DNA of 64,000 nt from Corallium rubrum (GCA_964035015.1 OZ036007.1:11802211-11866210); one strand, 5' to 3'. Shown: positions 33,110 through 44,544, counted from the first letter of the stretch. The notes: a model not told the origin generated them from the letters alone. Numbers and translations: made by a program.

Positions 33110-33379
33110 ATGTTGATCAAAAAGCACAAACCGTGTCTTGAACTTTTATGTACAAGTGAACCTATTCAACAGCGAGCTCTGTTGGAGACTGCAAGCCCCG
33201 AGCAAATTAGATGCATTTGTGATTGTATGTTGAACTTTTGGTCAATGCAATATCAATTATCACCTGCTTTGCTTGAAGAAGTTAGGCCTTATAGCGACGA
33301 CATATCAACTTTGGCTGGTCTCCGAAGTAATTTTATGAGAAAAAAGGAGATACTGGTTTGGGGATTGGATATAAGTTAG
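33110..33379 (+). CDS. Small conserved protein of the virus-like element (ORF2)
   Basis: 89 residues starting MLIKKHKPCLELL. ALLETASPEQIRCICDCMLN, then QLSPALLEEVRPY and FMRKKEILV, match a pattern common in Polinton-type elements (A....A....I..(I/L)C(E/D)C..N......L.......L..L......KK..L). Role unknown; in related elements it lies near structural genes. It begins just after the pyrimidine tract. Confidence 0.6.
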   Translation: MLIKKHKPCLELLCTSEPIQQRALLETASPEQIRCICDCMLNFWSMQYQLSPALLEEVRPYSDDISTLAGLRSNFMRKKEILVWGLDIS

Positions 33380-33686
33380 GCTTACTACGTCCCAAAGGAG
33401 CCTGAGAAATAATGACGTATGTATAAATAATGAGATTAGGGTTAGGAGGTCCCACAAGAGCCTGAGAATGAATAAATAATAAGTTGAATATTTAATGAGG
33501 CGGCATCCCTTTGGCAGCTATAGTGGGGTGGGTGGGTGGGTGGGGGGGGGGGGGGTGGGGTATCACTACTTCTAAAATTAACCAATCAGCAAACAAGAAA
33601 ATCAAAGATGGTGCCATTCAATTGAGGACACTTCATGTAATACAAAAGTATCGTGGACCCGCAGTCCAGTTATATAGAGGTCAGTG
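33377..33686. repeat. Right terminal inverted repeat of the virus-like element
   Basis: The inverse of the left end, with a GGGTGGG run at 33,527-33,560 where the left end has a short CCCCC. It contains the TTCTCAGGCTC motif twice; a third copy is at 31,541-31,595. Confidence 0.8.
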
Positions 33687-33732
33687 CTGTCAACTTCTGA
33701 TACAGACGTTGGTAGACGTTCGTCAGCTCTAA

Positions 33733-34154
33733 AGCCCCGGTCAAACGAGGATTAGAGTTGATGAGAGTTGGCAAGCGGGAGTTTGTCTGAGAGTTTTCTC
33801 AACTCTCATGCCCCGGTCAAACGAGGGTGAGAGTTGATGAGAGTTGATGAGAGTTGACCATGAGAGTTGACTGTTGACAAGAGTTGTAGGATTTACCGCG
33901 CATAGCAGGGAGACTAGGAACGAATTTCGAGGTAAACAAAGTACTAAACTCTCATCAACTCTCATATGCCAACTCTCATGACCGGTCAAACGAGCAAAAA
34001 CTCTCATCAACTCTCATTAAAATTTGAACCAGCTCAAAGTTGATGAGAGTTGATAAGAGTGCATGAGAGTCGATGAGAGTTGGTGGTCAAACGCGACCGA
34101 GAGTTGCAACTCTCATCGACTCTCATCAACTCTCATCCTCGTTTGACCGGGGCT
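33733..34154. mobile_element. PIF/Harbinger-type MITE with TAA duplication
   Basis: Ends AGCCCCGGTCAAACGAGG and CCTCGTTTGACCGGGGCT, flanked by TAA. The interior is repeated GATGAGAGTT and its inverse, plus a second internal copy of the end at about 33,810. Confidence 0.85.
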
Positions 34155-34209
34155 TAATACTCACAACATTTTTCTGAGCTCCAGACAGGGATCGAACCTA
34201 CAACTTTTT

Positions 34210-34400
34210 AATCACTGCTACTGATGTTGATGTAATAGGTCAAACAGGAGTTTGAGTGTTTCATCAGGGGATCCAAACACGAGAAAACAAATGAAAATCG
34301 ATGGTGCAGCCCCGAGGTTTTTATTGTTTTCGAGTGTTTGGACACGATAAACGAGTGTTTGATCTTGCTTCTCAAACGAGTATTCGCATCCCGATTTGCG
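34210..34400. repeat. Hairpin repeat (GAGTGTTT..ATCAGGGGATCCAAAC)
   Basis: Inverted halves around CGAGTGTTTGGA; related to 35,410-35,580. A degraded tRNA-like B box precedes it at 34,170-34,200 (minus). Confidence 0.6.
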
Positions 34401-34429
34401 GTGTTTTCTTCATTGATTTAAGAAATGTG

Positions 34430-35276
34430 GTACGTGGCCGGACATTTTGTTGAAAGACACTTTGCCGAAAGACATTTTGCCGAATGGACATTTTGCCGAC
34501 GGACATTTTGCCGAATGGACAATTTTACGAACAGACTTTTTGCCGAAAAGACATTTTGCCGAAGGGACAATTTGCCGAAAAGACATTTTGCCGAATGTTA
34601 TTTCCACAAACTAAGACACGAAAACGAAGTTTCATATGTTTTTGAGTTTTTGACATTTTGCGGAAGAGACAAGTTAACAAACAGACTGTTTACCGAAAAT
34701 TCGCTAGGAATAACATGAATGTTAAGAAAAAGGTTTATTATGATATAATGCAGTAGAAATACAAAAATATTTTACGAACGTTTTTACACACATATTTTAC
34801 AAAAAACATGTTTACAACCGTTCTACAGATTGTGAGCAATAGCCCGTAAGTAAGTTATCATGTTCTTGTAAGTGTCAATGTCACTAACAATGTCTTTAAG
34901 TCTCTGATTCACCAACTGGTACTTCTTTCTTTTTTTTTGTGGCGGCAGAGGAATGCGGGCAAGCACTTGCTTCAGGAGACATTCGTTGCTGGCTTGTTCC
35001 TTGACCAACGAGTTGATTTCTTTTCAGACCTGAGAAATGAGTCATCGTCTCAAACAATTTGGAAAACAATGTGGATGAATTTATTTTGACGAAATAACAT
35101 TCGGCAAAATGTCTTTTCAGCAAATTGTCCCTCGGCAAAATGTCTTTTCGGCAAAAAGTCCGTTCGTTAAATTGTCCATTCGGCAAAATGTCCGTTCGGC
35201 AAAATGTCTTTCGCCAAAATGTCTTTCGGCAAAGTGTCTTTCGGCAAAGTGTCTTTCGGCAAAATGTCCAGGTACC
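34430..35276. mobile_element. MULE-type foldback element with 9-bp duplication
   Basis: Flanked by AGAAATGTG on both sides (34,421-34,429; 35,277-35,285), the 9-bp duplication typical of Mutator-like elements. The left arm (34,440-34,680) is a run of GACATTTTGCCGAA-like units. The right arm (35,095-35,270) is the same units inverted. Between them lies a minus-strand remnant resembling a MULE/FLYWCH-type transposase C-terminus. Confidence 0.8.
34823..35008 (-). pseudogene. C-terminal remnant of a MULE-like transposase
   Basis: 61 residues ending KKYQLVNQRLKDIVSDID, then MITYLRAIAHNL and stop. This resembles the tail of FLYWCH-type MULE transposases (L..RL..IV......YL.AIAHN), from memory. The catalytic core is absent. 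The surrounding terminal structure agrees. Confidence 0.55.
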
Positions 35277-35409
35277 AGAAATGTGATCCAGTTCACTAGG
35301 AAGTTTCCTACAGGTTTTCATTGGGTATCAAAACTAATGCATGTGATATGGTATACGTTCATGGATTGGCTACGATAATTCATGAATTATTAATGCCTTT
35401 TTAGAAGTA

Positions 35410-35580
35410 ATATATCAACAACGAGTTTGAGTGTTTCATCAGGGAATCCAAACTCGAGAAAACATGATGAAAGTACGAGGCCGAAGACCGAGTGCATATG
35501 GTTTTATTGTTTTCGAGTGTTTGGATCCCCCTGATGAAACACGATAAAAGAGTGTTATGGCATCTCAAACAAGCGATTTC
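35410..35580. repeat. Palindromic repeat (GTTTGAGTGTTTCATCAGGG)
   Basis: The left half pairs with CCCTGATGAAACACGATAAA; the centre has GGCCGAAGACCGAG. Confidence 0.75.
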
Positions 35581-35828
35581 AATTGGAAAATATTATTAAA
35601 ATAAATCCCTAATGAGATTTTATTCATGAGTGTGTGTAAAATTTATTCACACAGCAATTGTTTATTTTGCATATATTAGATGAACACCAGTTTTCATCTA
35701 ATATCTTGGGTGGCATACGATTTTAGCGTGTTTTACTGGAGTATCCAACTTCAATCAGGTGATTGAATGAACTACTGTAATTAGCTGATTATCTCATGAA
35801 TTATTAATGAGTTTAAGATGTATAACCC

Positions 35829-37177
35829 CCTGTTCAGGCTGGTGCTTGGGCACCGTGCCCAGGTACGGGCACTAATGTGACAGCATATCCTCCTACCTAG
35901 AATTACCAATAATCAGTAAGTGTGAAATGCCTAGAATTACCATTAATATAATTTCATTTCATATATTTCATTTCCGCCCAGCGCGGTGACTACTGCATCA
36001 CAAGAAATTGTTCTTCAAAAGTAGTTTTGGAAAAGAGACTTATTGTAAATACTTACACTTAGTACTTATTCAACACTGTACTGACTTTAGTCGTTTCAGT
36101 CTCCCCCTCGGAGTTGTCATTTTGAAGTATGAGATTTTAGAATTTGATTTTTTTTTCAAAATGGGGTCTGTACTTTTTGAGACAAACAAAAGAGCATAAT
36201 ACTGAAAATATTTATCACTGAGATGTTGTACATATCAAATATCGTAAAAACAAAACTTTATAAAGTAAGGAAGTATATTTTCTATAATTCTTTGTATTTT
36301 TTGTATGTTTTGGCTAGGTTTTGGTCGTAGCGATGTTTTCGAAAACTTCGTCAGGAGTGAAGAACATATTGAACATGAATTAGGTGCAAAAAATCCGTAA
36401 CACAGGATCCAAAACACCAGAATAAAAGTCTTAGCATATATTTGAATGTATGCACAAGTTCAATTCCAAAGCAGGATGTTGTTCACTCTTTTTGAAATTG
36501 TTTACTGACAAAGACTGTGGCTTGCTAACATCGTCTGTGAATAAACAGAATCACCACTGCTAAATTGAACGCAGTTGTTTAAAAGTTTTTGTTTCAACGT
36601 TATTGGTTTTTTATCAACCTCTGAAATTATACTAAAACAATTAGTCACCTCAGTCTCGGTGACTATCAGTGTATTTACCTCGCTGCTTCGCGGCTCAGTA
36701 AATATTCACCGATAGTCATCTCGACTTCGGTGACTAATTGTTAAATAATCGTTAATTTTAAAAACTAATTCTCAACGCCCACACCCCAACCATAACCCTA
36801 ACCTCTAAACCTTACCATAAACCTAACCACAACCCCCAGGCAACCCTAACCCACAACCCCCCGGTGGCCCTAAACCTAACCACAACCCTCCGGAAAAAAA
36901 GTCCCGCCTCTCAGACCCCGACCACAACACCCGTTTCACACTTACTGATTATTGGTAATTCTAGGTAGGAGGACATGTTGAATATGAAGTGCCGGATTGC
37001 CCAAAGTGGTGCCCACGCCTTTTACTCAATATTCCTTGTAATCCGAAGCCACAAAATAGCTACAAAAGTCATGAAAATCTTTCTGTGTGAACGCTTATCA
37101 GAGCCAGGGCGCCGTGAATGTGAACAAGTGGCCCTTGCCCGAGCACCGTACCCGGGCACGTAGTCTGAACAGGCCCA
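35829..37177. mobile_element. Repeat with inverted ends, carrying segment copy C
   Basis: CTGTTCAGGCTGGTGCTTGG and GCACCGTGCCCAGGTACGGG at the left are inverted at the right (GCACCGTACCCGGGCACG; GTCTGAACAG). An unrelated CCCTAACC-type repeat is at 36,780-36,900. No transposase seen. Confidence 0.6.
35975..36760. repeat. Third, internally deleted copy of part of the A/B segment
   Basis: Matches about 435-520 joined to about 840-2,110 of copy A, up to the sequence around the TAGTCAC...GGTGACTAATTG hairpin. Part of the A/B segment is therefore itself a dispersed repeat family. This copy lies inside an outer repeat with inverted ends (35,829-37,177). Confidence 0.75.
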
Positions 37178-37199
37178 ATTCTTAATCTATTAAAACTGG

Positions 37200-38300
37200 T
37201 CATTAGAAGACTGCAGGCTTGATCGCTGTCTGGGGCTCAGAGTATTCTGCCAAACGTCTATTACAGTCACACCAAGCTCGCAATGATAGGAAATGACGTC
37301 AACCCTGAGACACGCAAGTTGTTAAGGCCTGGCCAAAGGCTTTCAACATCATTCAACATTGTTGAACGATGTTGAATAATGTTGAAAGCACGGTTGCCAA
37401 TTGAATTCGAGATCGTTCAACATTCATGAATGACAATTAATTGAACGTGGGCTACCACAAAAGCTGGAATCGACAATATCCCACATGGCGCATGTCTATT
37501 TTCAACAAAGTTGAATTGAAATGTGGCCAAATGCGTTCAACACCTTTCAATATTTTGAGAACAATAGAAATGTTGAACGCGTGTTATAACATAGCTTTGA
37601 TATAGCAACGTTTTTGATTGGCTGTCGTGCGTGCTCCATAACTCGATGGAGCACGGCAAAAAAGGGTGGGAAAAATTTTCAAAACAAAACTGAGTTTTAA
37701 ATTGACTTTTTATGGCCTTTTATATTATAAAAATACCAAGTCATACCAAGTATTGAGTAAAAAAGAACAACGACCCAGAAGACATAAACTTGGTCTGGGT
37801 AACCGAGTTTAAACTATCCTTTTGGTTGGATTTTAGTGAACAAAAAAGACTTGGCTACGAAAGTAGAAAAACACAACAACCAAAACGATTCGCCGGCTTG
37901 TGGAAGGATTTAATGCTATGTTATAAAAGAAATGGCTCATGGTTTAGTGTGCTCCATCGAGTTATGGATGCACTTGGCTACGCCTCGACCAACTCTTACG
38001 ATGTTTTCGTGCTCTCCCAATTGCATCCATTTAATTGCTCTTCTTCTTGGCTACTCAACGAAAATTTGAACATGTTCAAATTTCGTTCAACATCATTCAA
38101 CACCATTCAGCAACGTTCAACGTCATTCAACAGGGGTGGCCAAACGCTTTCAACATGTGAAATTCAACAATGTTGAACGATACCCTGCCACAGCGGGGTA
38201 TAACCCGCTGTGGCGGGCAATTCTACGATAAATTAACTGGTCACATGGTACAAATCAAGCTCTCTGACTGGACAATTTACAGTTGAGATATAATATTTGC
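37200..38300. repeat. TTCAACA-rich repeat pair and flanks
   Basis: GGCCAAAGGCTTTCAACATC (37,331) and GGCCAAACGCTTTCAACATG (38,138) are in the same orientation. Many TTCAACATT/AATGTTGAA units lie next to them. A TGCTCCATAACTCGATGGAG hairpin is at 37,630 and its inverse at 37,950. No gene recognised. Confidence 0.5.
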
Positions 38301-38456
38301 TATTATTCATGCTTCCAGTGAGTTGTTAACCGTGTGACTGAGTGAGGCCGTGATTTCGCTTTTGGAGTTGGACAAAAAGTTGAACATGCAGCTTTGCCTT
38401 TTGATCAAAGTGTTCTTGCTAGATTTTGAAAGTGACTGACTGACTTTGTAGTTTAA

Positions 38457-39059
38457 AGGCCTGTTTAAACGGATCCAACATCCAACATCATCCAACAATG
38501 TTGAATGCAACATGTTGGATTCGTTTGAACACCATGTTGGATAATGTTGCATGATGTTGGACATTGTTGGATCAAGTTTGATTCCGTTCAAACTTTTCAT
38601 CCAACATCGTCCAACATTTGACGGAAAACGAGTTCATCGACATGGAGATTTGTATCATTTGACGAGGTAAAACATTCAAGATGGCGGAATGCAGGAGTGA
38701 CGAGAGTTTGTTCGAGAGTTTGACGCAGGATCGTGAGGAACCCCTCGCTAAAACGCCTCTGAATAATAAGAATAAAAATGTCGAGAATTCCGAGGAAGAT
38801 GAGATAGCAAAAAAATGAAGACTGGTCTATCAAAAGCAATTAAGTCAAGGAAGTGGACTGAAGCGAAAATAGACGAGCTTCTTGAAATGCTTGAGGAGCG
38901 GGTTTGCTTATGGGATGTGTATTGCTAATTATTAATTAATAGCACTTGTGTTGGATGTTGTTGCATCCGTTTGAACATGTTGGCCAACATTGTCCAACAA
39001 TGGTCCAACATTGTTGGACCAACAATGTTGGACAATGTTGGATCCGTTTAAACAGGCCT
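38457..39059 (+). mobile_element. PIF/Harbinger element remnant with MADF-like frame
   Basis: Ends AGGCCTGTTTAAACGGATCC and GGATCCGTTTAAACAGGCCT, flanked by TAA on both sides. Subterminal CCAACATTGTTGG repeats. Inside, the plus strand at about 38,850-38,924 reads KWTEAKIDELLEMLEERVCL then WDV, like the start of the MADF/Myb-SANT DNA-binding protein encoded by Harbinger elements. The frame is not continuous with an upstream ATG (38,681), and the transposase is absent. Confidence 0.8.
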
Positions 39060-39865
39060 TAACAGTGATCAGATGTGGCTGACAACTGTCTTGATCGTAA
39101 ATATGTTCACCAGTGTGAAGCATGCAACACATTGAGCCTTCGATTCAGGCCCCGCGTACTTACCAGTAGCCCAAGTGAACGCCTGACCCAGGCGTCTTGT
39201 TTAAATATGAATAAGCGAAAAACAAAAGGTTTGTGCACGGGGAGGACCGTCTCAACATGAAATCACAACTCTTATTTTTCACATGCCTCGGTTCCCTTTG
39301 TTCTTTTAGGGGAATATATTCAATAGCCCCTGGCAAAACAATAGATTAATATTCCCCTCTAATATTCCCCTCTACCATTCCTCGCGATAATATTTTCCTG
39401 TAATCTTCCCATCTAATATCCCCCGCACCACTCCTTATCTTATGAAATCCTGTCAACCTCGCCATGTGAAAAATAAGTACATTATTTTGAGGGCCCTCGG
39501 GGATATGTGTTTATTCACGTCGGGCGAATAAATCACATATCGCCTCGTGGCCTCAAAATAACCTATTTGAAGTTTGCCGAGTTTCCAGACTATATCTCAA
39601 CTGACTATGGTGAAACTTTAATTGACGATAATATTAAGCAATTCCTATCAGAAAATCCCAAGATATGCACTAGTCCCTTTTAACTTTTTACATTTTCCTG
39701 TTCTACCTTTTCTTGTACTCGCTTTCAATTTTGAACGGCAGTTACCGCAGTCAGACTTCAACTCGCTTGCATCACATCTGTTAAAGAAATGTACAAAAAC
39801 TTGTAGAAATACAATACAAAATTAGTACTCTTAAAAAGTTATAAGGGGCGTTTGGTGGAGTGACG
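39060..39865. other. No gene recognised
   Basis: Contains AATATTCCCCTCTA repeats at 39,345-39,420 and a weak hairpin at 39,490-39,560. Small frames look random. Confidence 0.4.
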
Positions 39866-39869
39866 AATT

Positions 39870-40460
39870 TAAAGTGCCCATGAAACGAAAATTAAGTCCG
39901 TCTTATTTGAAAGAACACAAAATAACAAAGTAACGTCTTAACGTCATATTATACTATTTTTGTAAATATTGTGATTTAATAAAATGTTAAATATTAAATG
40001 TTACAGTTTTTTGTTTCCTTACGATCGTTGTTGAGATATTTCAGTTTGATATGCAAATTAAACATCTTGACGTCACATGTGTATAATGACTTTTAGGGGT
40101 CGTTTGGCCCGCTTCGTATATTTACTATATCTTGTTTCCAAATTTCGATTACGTGGCAACCGAGGTGTCCTCTACGCACGCTCTGATTGGTTGGGCTCCA
40201 TGCATTTATAAGAGAACATAAATCATGAATGGCGTAGAATGGCGTCAGCTGGCTGGAAAAGCCCGCCAAATTCCTGAACGACCTCACTTTTAGTTTGATT
40301 TTTCCTCTTCTTATTTTATAAAACAAATAAAACATACCGCTCCTGTGCATATGTACGTTTGACGTCATTTGAACATGAAAGAAGTGTAAAGGGACTCGGC
40401 TATCGTCTCGTGCCTCTACTCAACTTCTTTCGTGTTCAAATGACGTCAAACATGCACGGA
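39870..40460. repeat. TTAAAGTG arm and adjacent hairpin
   Basis: 39,870-40,090 is a TTAAAGTGCCCATGAAACGA arm. 40,345-40,460 is an inverted pair on TTTGACGTCATTTGAACATG. Confidence 0.65.
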
Positions 40461-40476
40461 ACTTTAATTTTATTTG

Positions 40477-40481
<5 letters not shown>

Positions 40482-40560
<79 letters not shown>

Positions 40561-40740
40561 CTGCCGAAACAGAGAACGTGAGTCGTCTAACGTTTCGAGC
40601 GAAGGCCCTTCGTTTCTTTCTGACGAAGGGCCTTCGCTCGAAACGTTAGACCACTCACGTTCTCTGTTTCGGCAGTATTTATACTATACCATATTTCGAT
40701 TGTTGTTTCAACGCTGCCTACGCAGCACACTATACTTTTT

Positions 40741-40791
<51 letters not shown>
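40482..40791. repeat. (TA)n - ribozyme hairpin unit - (TA)n
   Basis: TA runs at 40,482-40,557 and 40,743-40,791 bracket the inverted CTGCCGAAACAGAGAACGT unit and CTGCCTACGCAGCA. The arrangement matches 12.29-12.66 kb. Confidence 0.85.
40614..40655 (+). ncRNA. Hammerhead-ribozyme-like motif (Penelope-type)
   Basis: TCT, CTGACGA, AGGGCCTTCGCTC, GAAAC, GTT, AGA. The inverted partner to its left lacks the CTGA part. Confidence 0.5.
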
Positions 40792-40796
<5 letters not shown>

Positions 40797-40844
40797 GTTC
40801 ACGGAATGTCGGAAAGTGCTCAATACCATAAAGGTAGAGCGAAT

Positions 40845-40998
40845 ATAGTATAGTTTAAGTGGGCTTGCCTCAAAATGTTGAGTATCGCAACTGTCAGTTT
40901 CGCGGGGTGATCTTCAGGCCTGAAGATCGCCACGCGTGAAACTGACCGTTGCGACACTCAACATTTTGAGGCAAGCCCACTTAAACTATACTATATAT
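40845..40998. repeat. Long hairpin (about 150 bp)
   Basis: TATAGTTTAAGTGGGCTTGC and CCTCAAAATGTTGAG are inverted at the right. The centre is CTTCAGGCCTGAAG. Confidence 0.85.
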
Positions 40999-40999
40999 A

Positions 41000-42288
41000 T
41001 GAGAGTGAGGCCGAGGTTGGTGTAGGCATTGAACTCTAAATAAATTGAACGCTAGCTCGCTTGCACGTTTTGAAGCCAACATGGGGGCCGCCATGCACGT
41101 CAACCCCAGTCCCTTTTACTGTATAACCGAGAGAAAATGAAGCTGAATTTGGTGAATTGGGTTGCAAAAACAGCTTGAAATCAAAGAAAAACTAAACTTG
41201 TTAACCACTTTTAGGCTAAAATTCCAATATACCGTAGAGTAGGTGAACACTGACATGACGAGTGAAAACAAGGCAAACAGTATAAATATAAGCTCTCAAA
41301 TGAAAGTCAACAGTACGCAACCAAAATTGCTATGGTTTCGACAAATATAAAGAAAATACATATATGAAACCTAGGTTTAAAATGAAGAGGTCGTTTATAA
41401 AAACAGTTGGGTTTTAAATTTCTCAATTTTCAGTAGGAAAAACCCAACAAAATGCACTTTACCGTATTACAGCTCTGGAATTTAATACTCTTCGTATCGA
41501 AAAATGTCAGATTTAGCATTTTCACAACTGAAACTTGAGTTAAAGCTATAATTTAGCATTATCTCGTTACTAATCCATTTTCGTGTGTAGAAATTGTTCA
41601 GGTACAAGGCCGATAAGCCCAATGCATACTAGCTTCTTCGTTATCATCTATAAAAAAACTTTAGGTCTAAAAAACGATTGTCTTTTGCAGCGAGTTTTCA
41701 GTTTTTCATTGTGCCCTTCATAGGTTCTGTTGACGTCAGACGTGCGATCCCCAGCGGCCGAAAGTTTCACTTCACCCAATCATAGGGCCTGTCTTATGGA
41801 GTTAGCGTTCCAGTTTATTTCGAGTTCAATGGGTGTAGGTGTCCGTTAGCGCTAATGCAACGCTCACTACCCTTGTGGCAGTTTGAGCACTCCAGCGAAG
41901 AAATGCCAGTCCAACATCTAACTACTTCAACATGCAATCATCAGACTGTGTCATCCTCTGAGTCTGAGTAGGTCAATGGGTTTGTTTTTTACACTCTCGT
42001 AATGACAACAAGGCTGGTTGCTTATATTCAGTCCAAAGTTTGTATAATATAAAGTAATGAGCTCAATCAAGTATTTGTGCATTTTCTCCTACACGGAGAT
42101 TCTCGTTTTATGAAATTCTCATCCAATTCTCAACAAAATTCAATTATTTTAATGCCAAAATGCCAAAGCGTACATAGCCGGGTAACGTGTGCTTTGTATT
42201 TATTATTTTTGTGCTTCGCATTTATTAGCAACATTCGAGCTAATCATACACCTCCACTTTTAAAGACATTTTATGGAAATATTTGCAC
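41000..42288. other. No gene or repeat recognised
   Basis: About 1.3 kb of AT-rich sequence without convincing splice-bounded frames or inverted repeats. Confidence 0.4.
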
Positions 42289-42291
42289 TTA

Positions 42292-43435
42292 AGGTGCTGT
42301 TACACCATAGATAATGGAAGGGGAACTGGATAGGAAACTTACGAAACCGGAAACGATGTTTGCACAACTTGCTATGGTAATTCAGCATATCCTCTCATTT
42401 CGAAATGATGATTATCGTCATTTGTGAGATGTCGTTGAATTAACAATAATCATCATTTTAAAAAAAGAATTCCCTACCCCCAAACCCCCAACTCAACCCC
42501 CACCTCTAAACCTGACCCTAACCCTAACCACAACCCCCCTGACAACCCTAACCCTAACCACAACCCCCCGTTGGACCTAACCCTAACCACAACCCTCCGG
42601 AAAAAAGTCCCGCCTCTCACACCCCGACCACAACACGCCTAATGTTCTTTTGTTATATGCAATTTAGTTTAACATCCCGCATGTGGGACAGAATCTCACT
42701 TGAGTATCATGATAATCATCATATTCGACTGTGAAGAAATGATGATTATCATGATACTCAAGTGAGAGGACATGTTGGGTAATTATACGCTTATAAGCGG
42801 GCAATGCACCTAACGGGTCCCACATGGCTAAAATCAGACACTGCTGAACTTAAGTGATATTACACTTTTGTCTAATTTCAGCAATAGATGCATTAGCTGC
42901 TTATAAGTGTGTAATTACCATAGCAAGTTGTGCAAACAACGTTTCCGGTTCTTTAACCTCGTTTGAAGTTTCCTATCCAGTTCCCCTTCCATTATCTATG
43001 GCTACACGATGCGATTTTTCTTGCAACTTGCAACAAATCGCTGAAAGTTGCAAAAAAATCGCACTGTGTAACACCCCGTAGCAACTTGCGATTTTGTTAT
43101 TTTTGCCGTGTTGCAAGTTGCAAGAAAAGTTGTGGGTTGTACTTTTTGCTGCAACTGACAACACAGTTCGCAAGTTGCTGAACGTGTAACACCCTTCCTG
43201 CAACTTGCAACACAATTCTTTTCAAGGCTAGCCAATCAGGTGTAAGAATTTCGGGATACCGCGCGCACGCTCCTGGAACAAAAAAAACATGGCGGATCAA
43301 CGTTCATGAGGATGACATATCCGAGGGAAATGTGTTTGCGTGTACACGCAACACCCCTCCAGGCAACTTGCGATTTTTTTGAATGGGTAAATTTGTTGCA
43401 AGTTGCAAGAAAAATCGCATCGTGTAACAGTAGCT
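42292..43435. mobile_element. PIF/Harbinger-type MITE with TTA duplication, split by a nested element
   Basis: Ends AGGTGCTGTTACAC and, inverted, GTGTAACAGTAGCT, flanked by TTA (42,289-42,291; 43,436-43,438). The subterminal part CGATGCGATTTTTCTTGCAA sits on the far side of the insert at about 43,008. TTGCAAGTTGCAAG repeats fill the interior. Confidence 0.8.
42311..42996. mobile_element. Nested foldback (CCATAGATAATGG...)
   Basis: Starts CCATAGATAATGGAAGGGGA and ends with its inverse, with arms of about 90 bp and more hairpins inside (ATGATGATTATC). A truncated copy in the opposite orientation lies at 50,192-50,424. Contains ACCCTAACC-like repeats at 42,500-42,600. Confidence 0.7.
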
Positions 43436-43439
43436 TTAG

Positions 43440-44540
43440 GAGTAGAAAATGTCCTACACTTGTCCATTCTGACTCTGTCGAGTGCATTTGTCGTTGCATG
43501 CTGTGAAAGTTTCGTAATATATAGGTTCCCGCACAAGGAGCAATCATGCATGCACGATTGTCATCGCAAGCTAACCGGGTTAGCTCGTGTCACGAAATAT
43601 TTTTCATTGACCGCAAGAGGAAATTTGAATCAACGTTATAGGATTTCCTATTTTCCTTCCATCTAAACTAAACCAATTCTATTTTATTTTACTTTTCTTT
43701 TTCTTTTATTGACTTCGCTATAGATTGACTAAATAGGAACAGTATACAACGAGAACGATACGAGCTTACAAATTAAACCAAAACAAAAAAACTCAACAAA
43801 CCTATACGGTGGGTTGATAAAGGCCAATTACTGCGGGACCAAAGATATAAAAAGTTAAGGATACTAATAGAAAATAGAATGCTAAAAACAGTAGGTAATT
43901 CTGCGTGTTAAACTGCGAACATTATTACAGCTTGGACATATATAGATTTAAATGAACGCGGATCATCAAGGTTATATATAGGTATTGGCAAGAGCTATTA
44001 AATAATAGTTGAACATATAATAGATTTAAATGCCGCTGGTTCTAATGTTATTTTTTCAAATTTAGTTTATGCTAGTTTTAAAACCATAGACTAAAAGCGG
44101 CAAAATTACTGCACTTGTAATGCTATATTGTTATATATCCTTACAAACAAACTTTTGGTCTTCCAATTTGTTTTTGAATACCATATTTAACTCTTTTAAG
44201 CATTTTAAAAACTTAGAAGTCCTGAGTTCGAGCGAATCGTCAATTTGAATTACAACAATTACAACTATATGGAAACCATGCAGGCTTCAAAAGACTCGTT
44301 ATTATGTATGCATGCATGTGGGACATGCAGGCTTAGTACAAATTTGACTTTATACTTACATTTGTGCAATGAAATGCACCAAAAGGAACGCCCATATGAG
44401 AAATCTCGTCATCTTCGAGGTTTGCTGCTGCACGAACGATCTTCACAAGTTTTGCGCGAATAGTGCCAAACAATGAAAGGTGTTGTCGTATATATATATA
44501 ATGAAATATTTGAGTGCCCTTGAGGCTTGAGCTTGTCATT
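43440..44540. other. No gene recognised
   Basis: AT-rich, with small frames only. Confidence 0.4.
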
Positions 44541-44544
44541 GTTT

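Larger units (their letters stand above)
30808..33686 (+). mobile_element. Virus-like element (Polinton/adintovirus-related genes), 2.9 kb, with TIRs
   Basis: Both ends carry CACTGACCTCTATATAACTG as perfect inverted copies, flanked by the 8-bp direct repeat CTGTCAAC (30,800-30,807 and 33,687-33,694). The inverted ends continue inward for roughly 240-300 bp. Two small plus-strand genes lie between (31,722-32,246; 33,110-33,379), separated by microsatellites. Both resemble accessory proteins found beside capsid and polymerase genes in Polinton/adintovirus-type elements (from memory). No polymerase, integrase or capsid gene is visible, so this is a fossil or non-autonomous derivative, not a complete element. 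Nested insertions in it argue against a very recent arrival. It lies at the upstream edge of the lipoxygenase gene. Confidence 0.65.

Noticed and set aside
32252-33379. 375-residue plus-strand frame running from the GT run through the pyrimidine tract into the second small gene
   Set aside because: Only the last 89 residues have protein-like composition; the rest is translation of simple repeats.
36235-36417. Short minus frames with hydrophobic start (also near 1,137-1,331 and 15,437-15,637) as a missing signal-peptide exon
   Set aside because: They belong to the dispersed A/B/C repeat, which explains their recurrence.
42854-43666. Cluster of Cys/Leu-rich frames on both strands
   Set aside because: Translations of TTGCAAGTTGCAAG repeats in a MITE.
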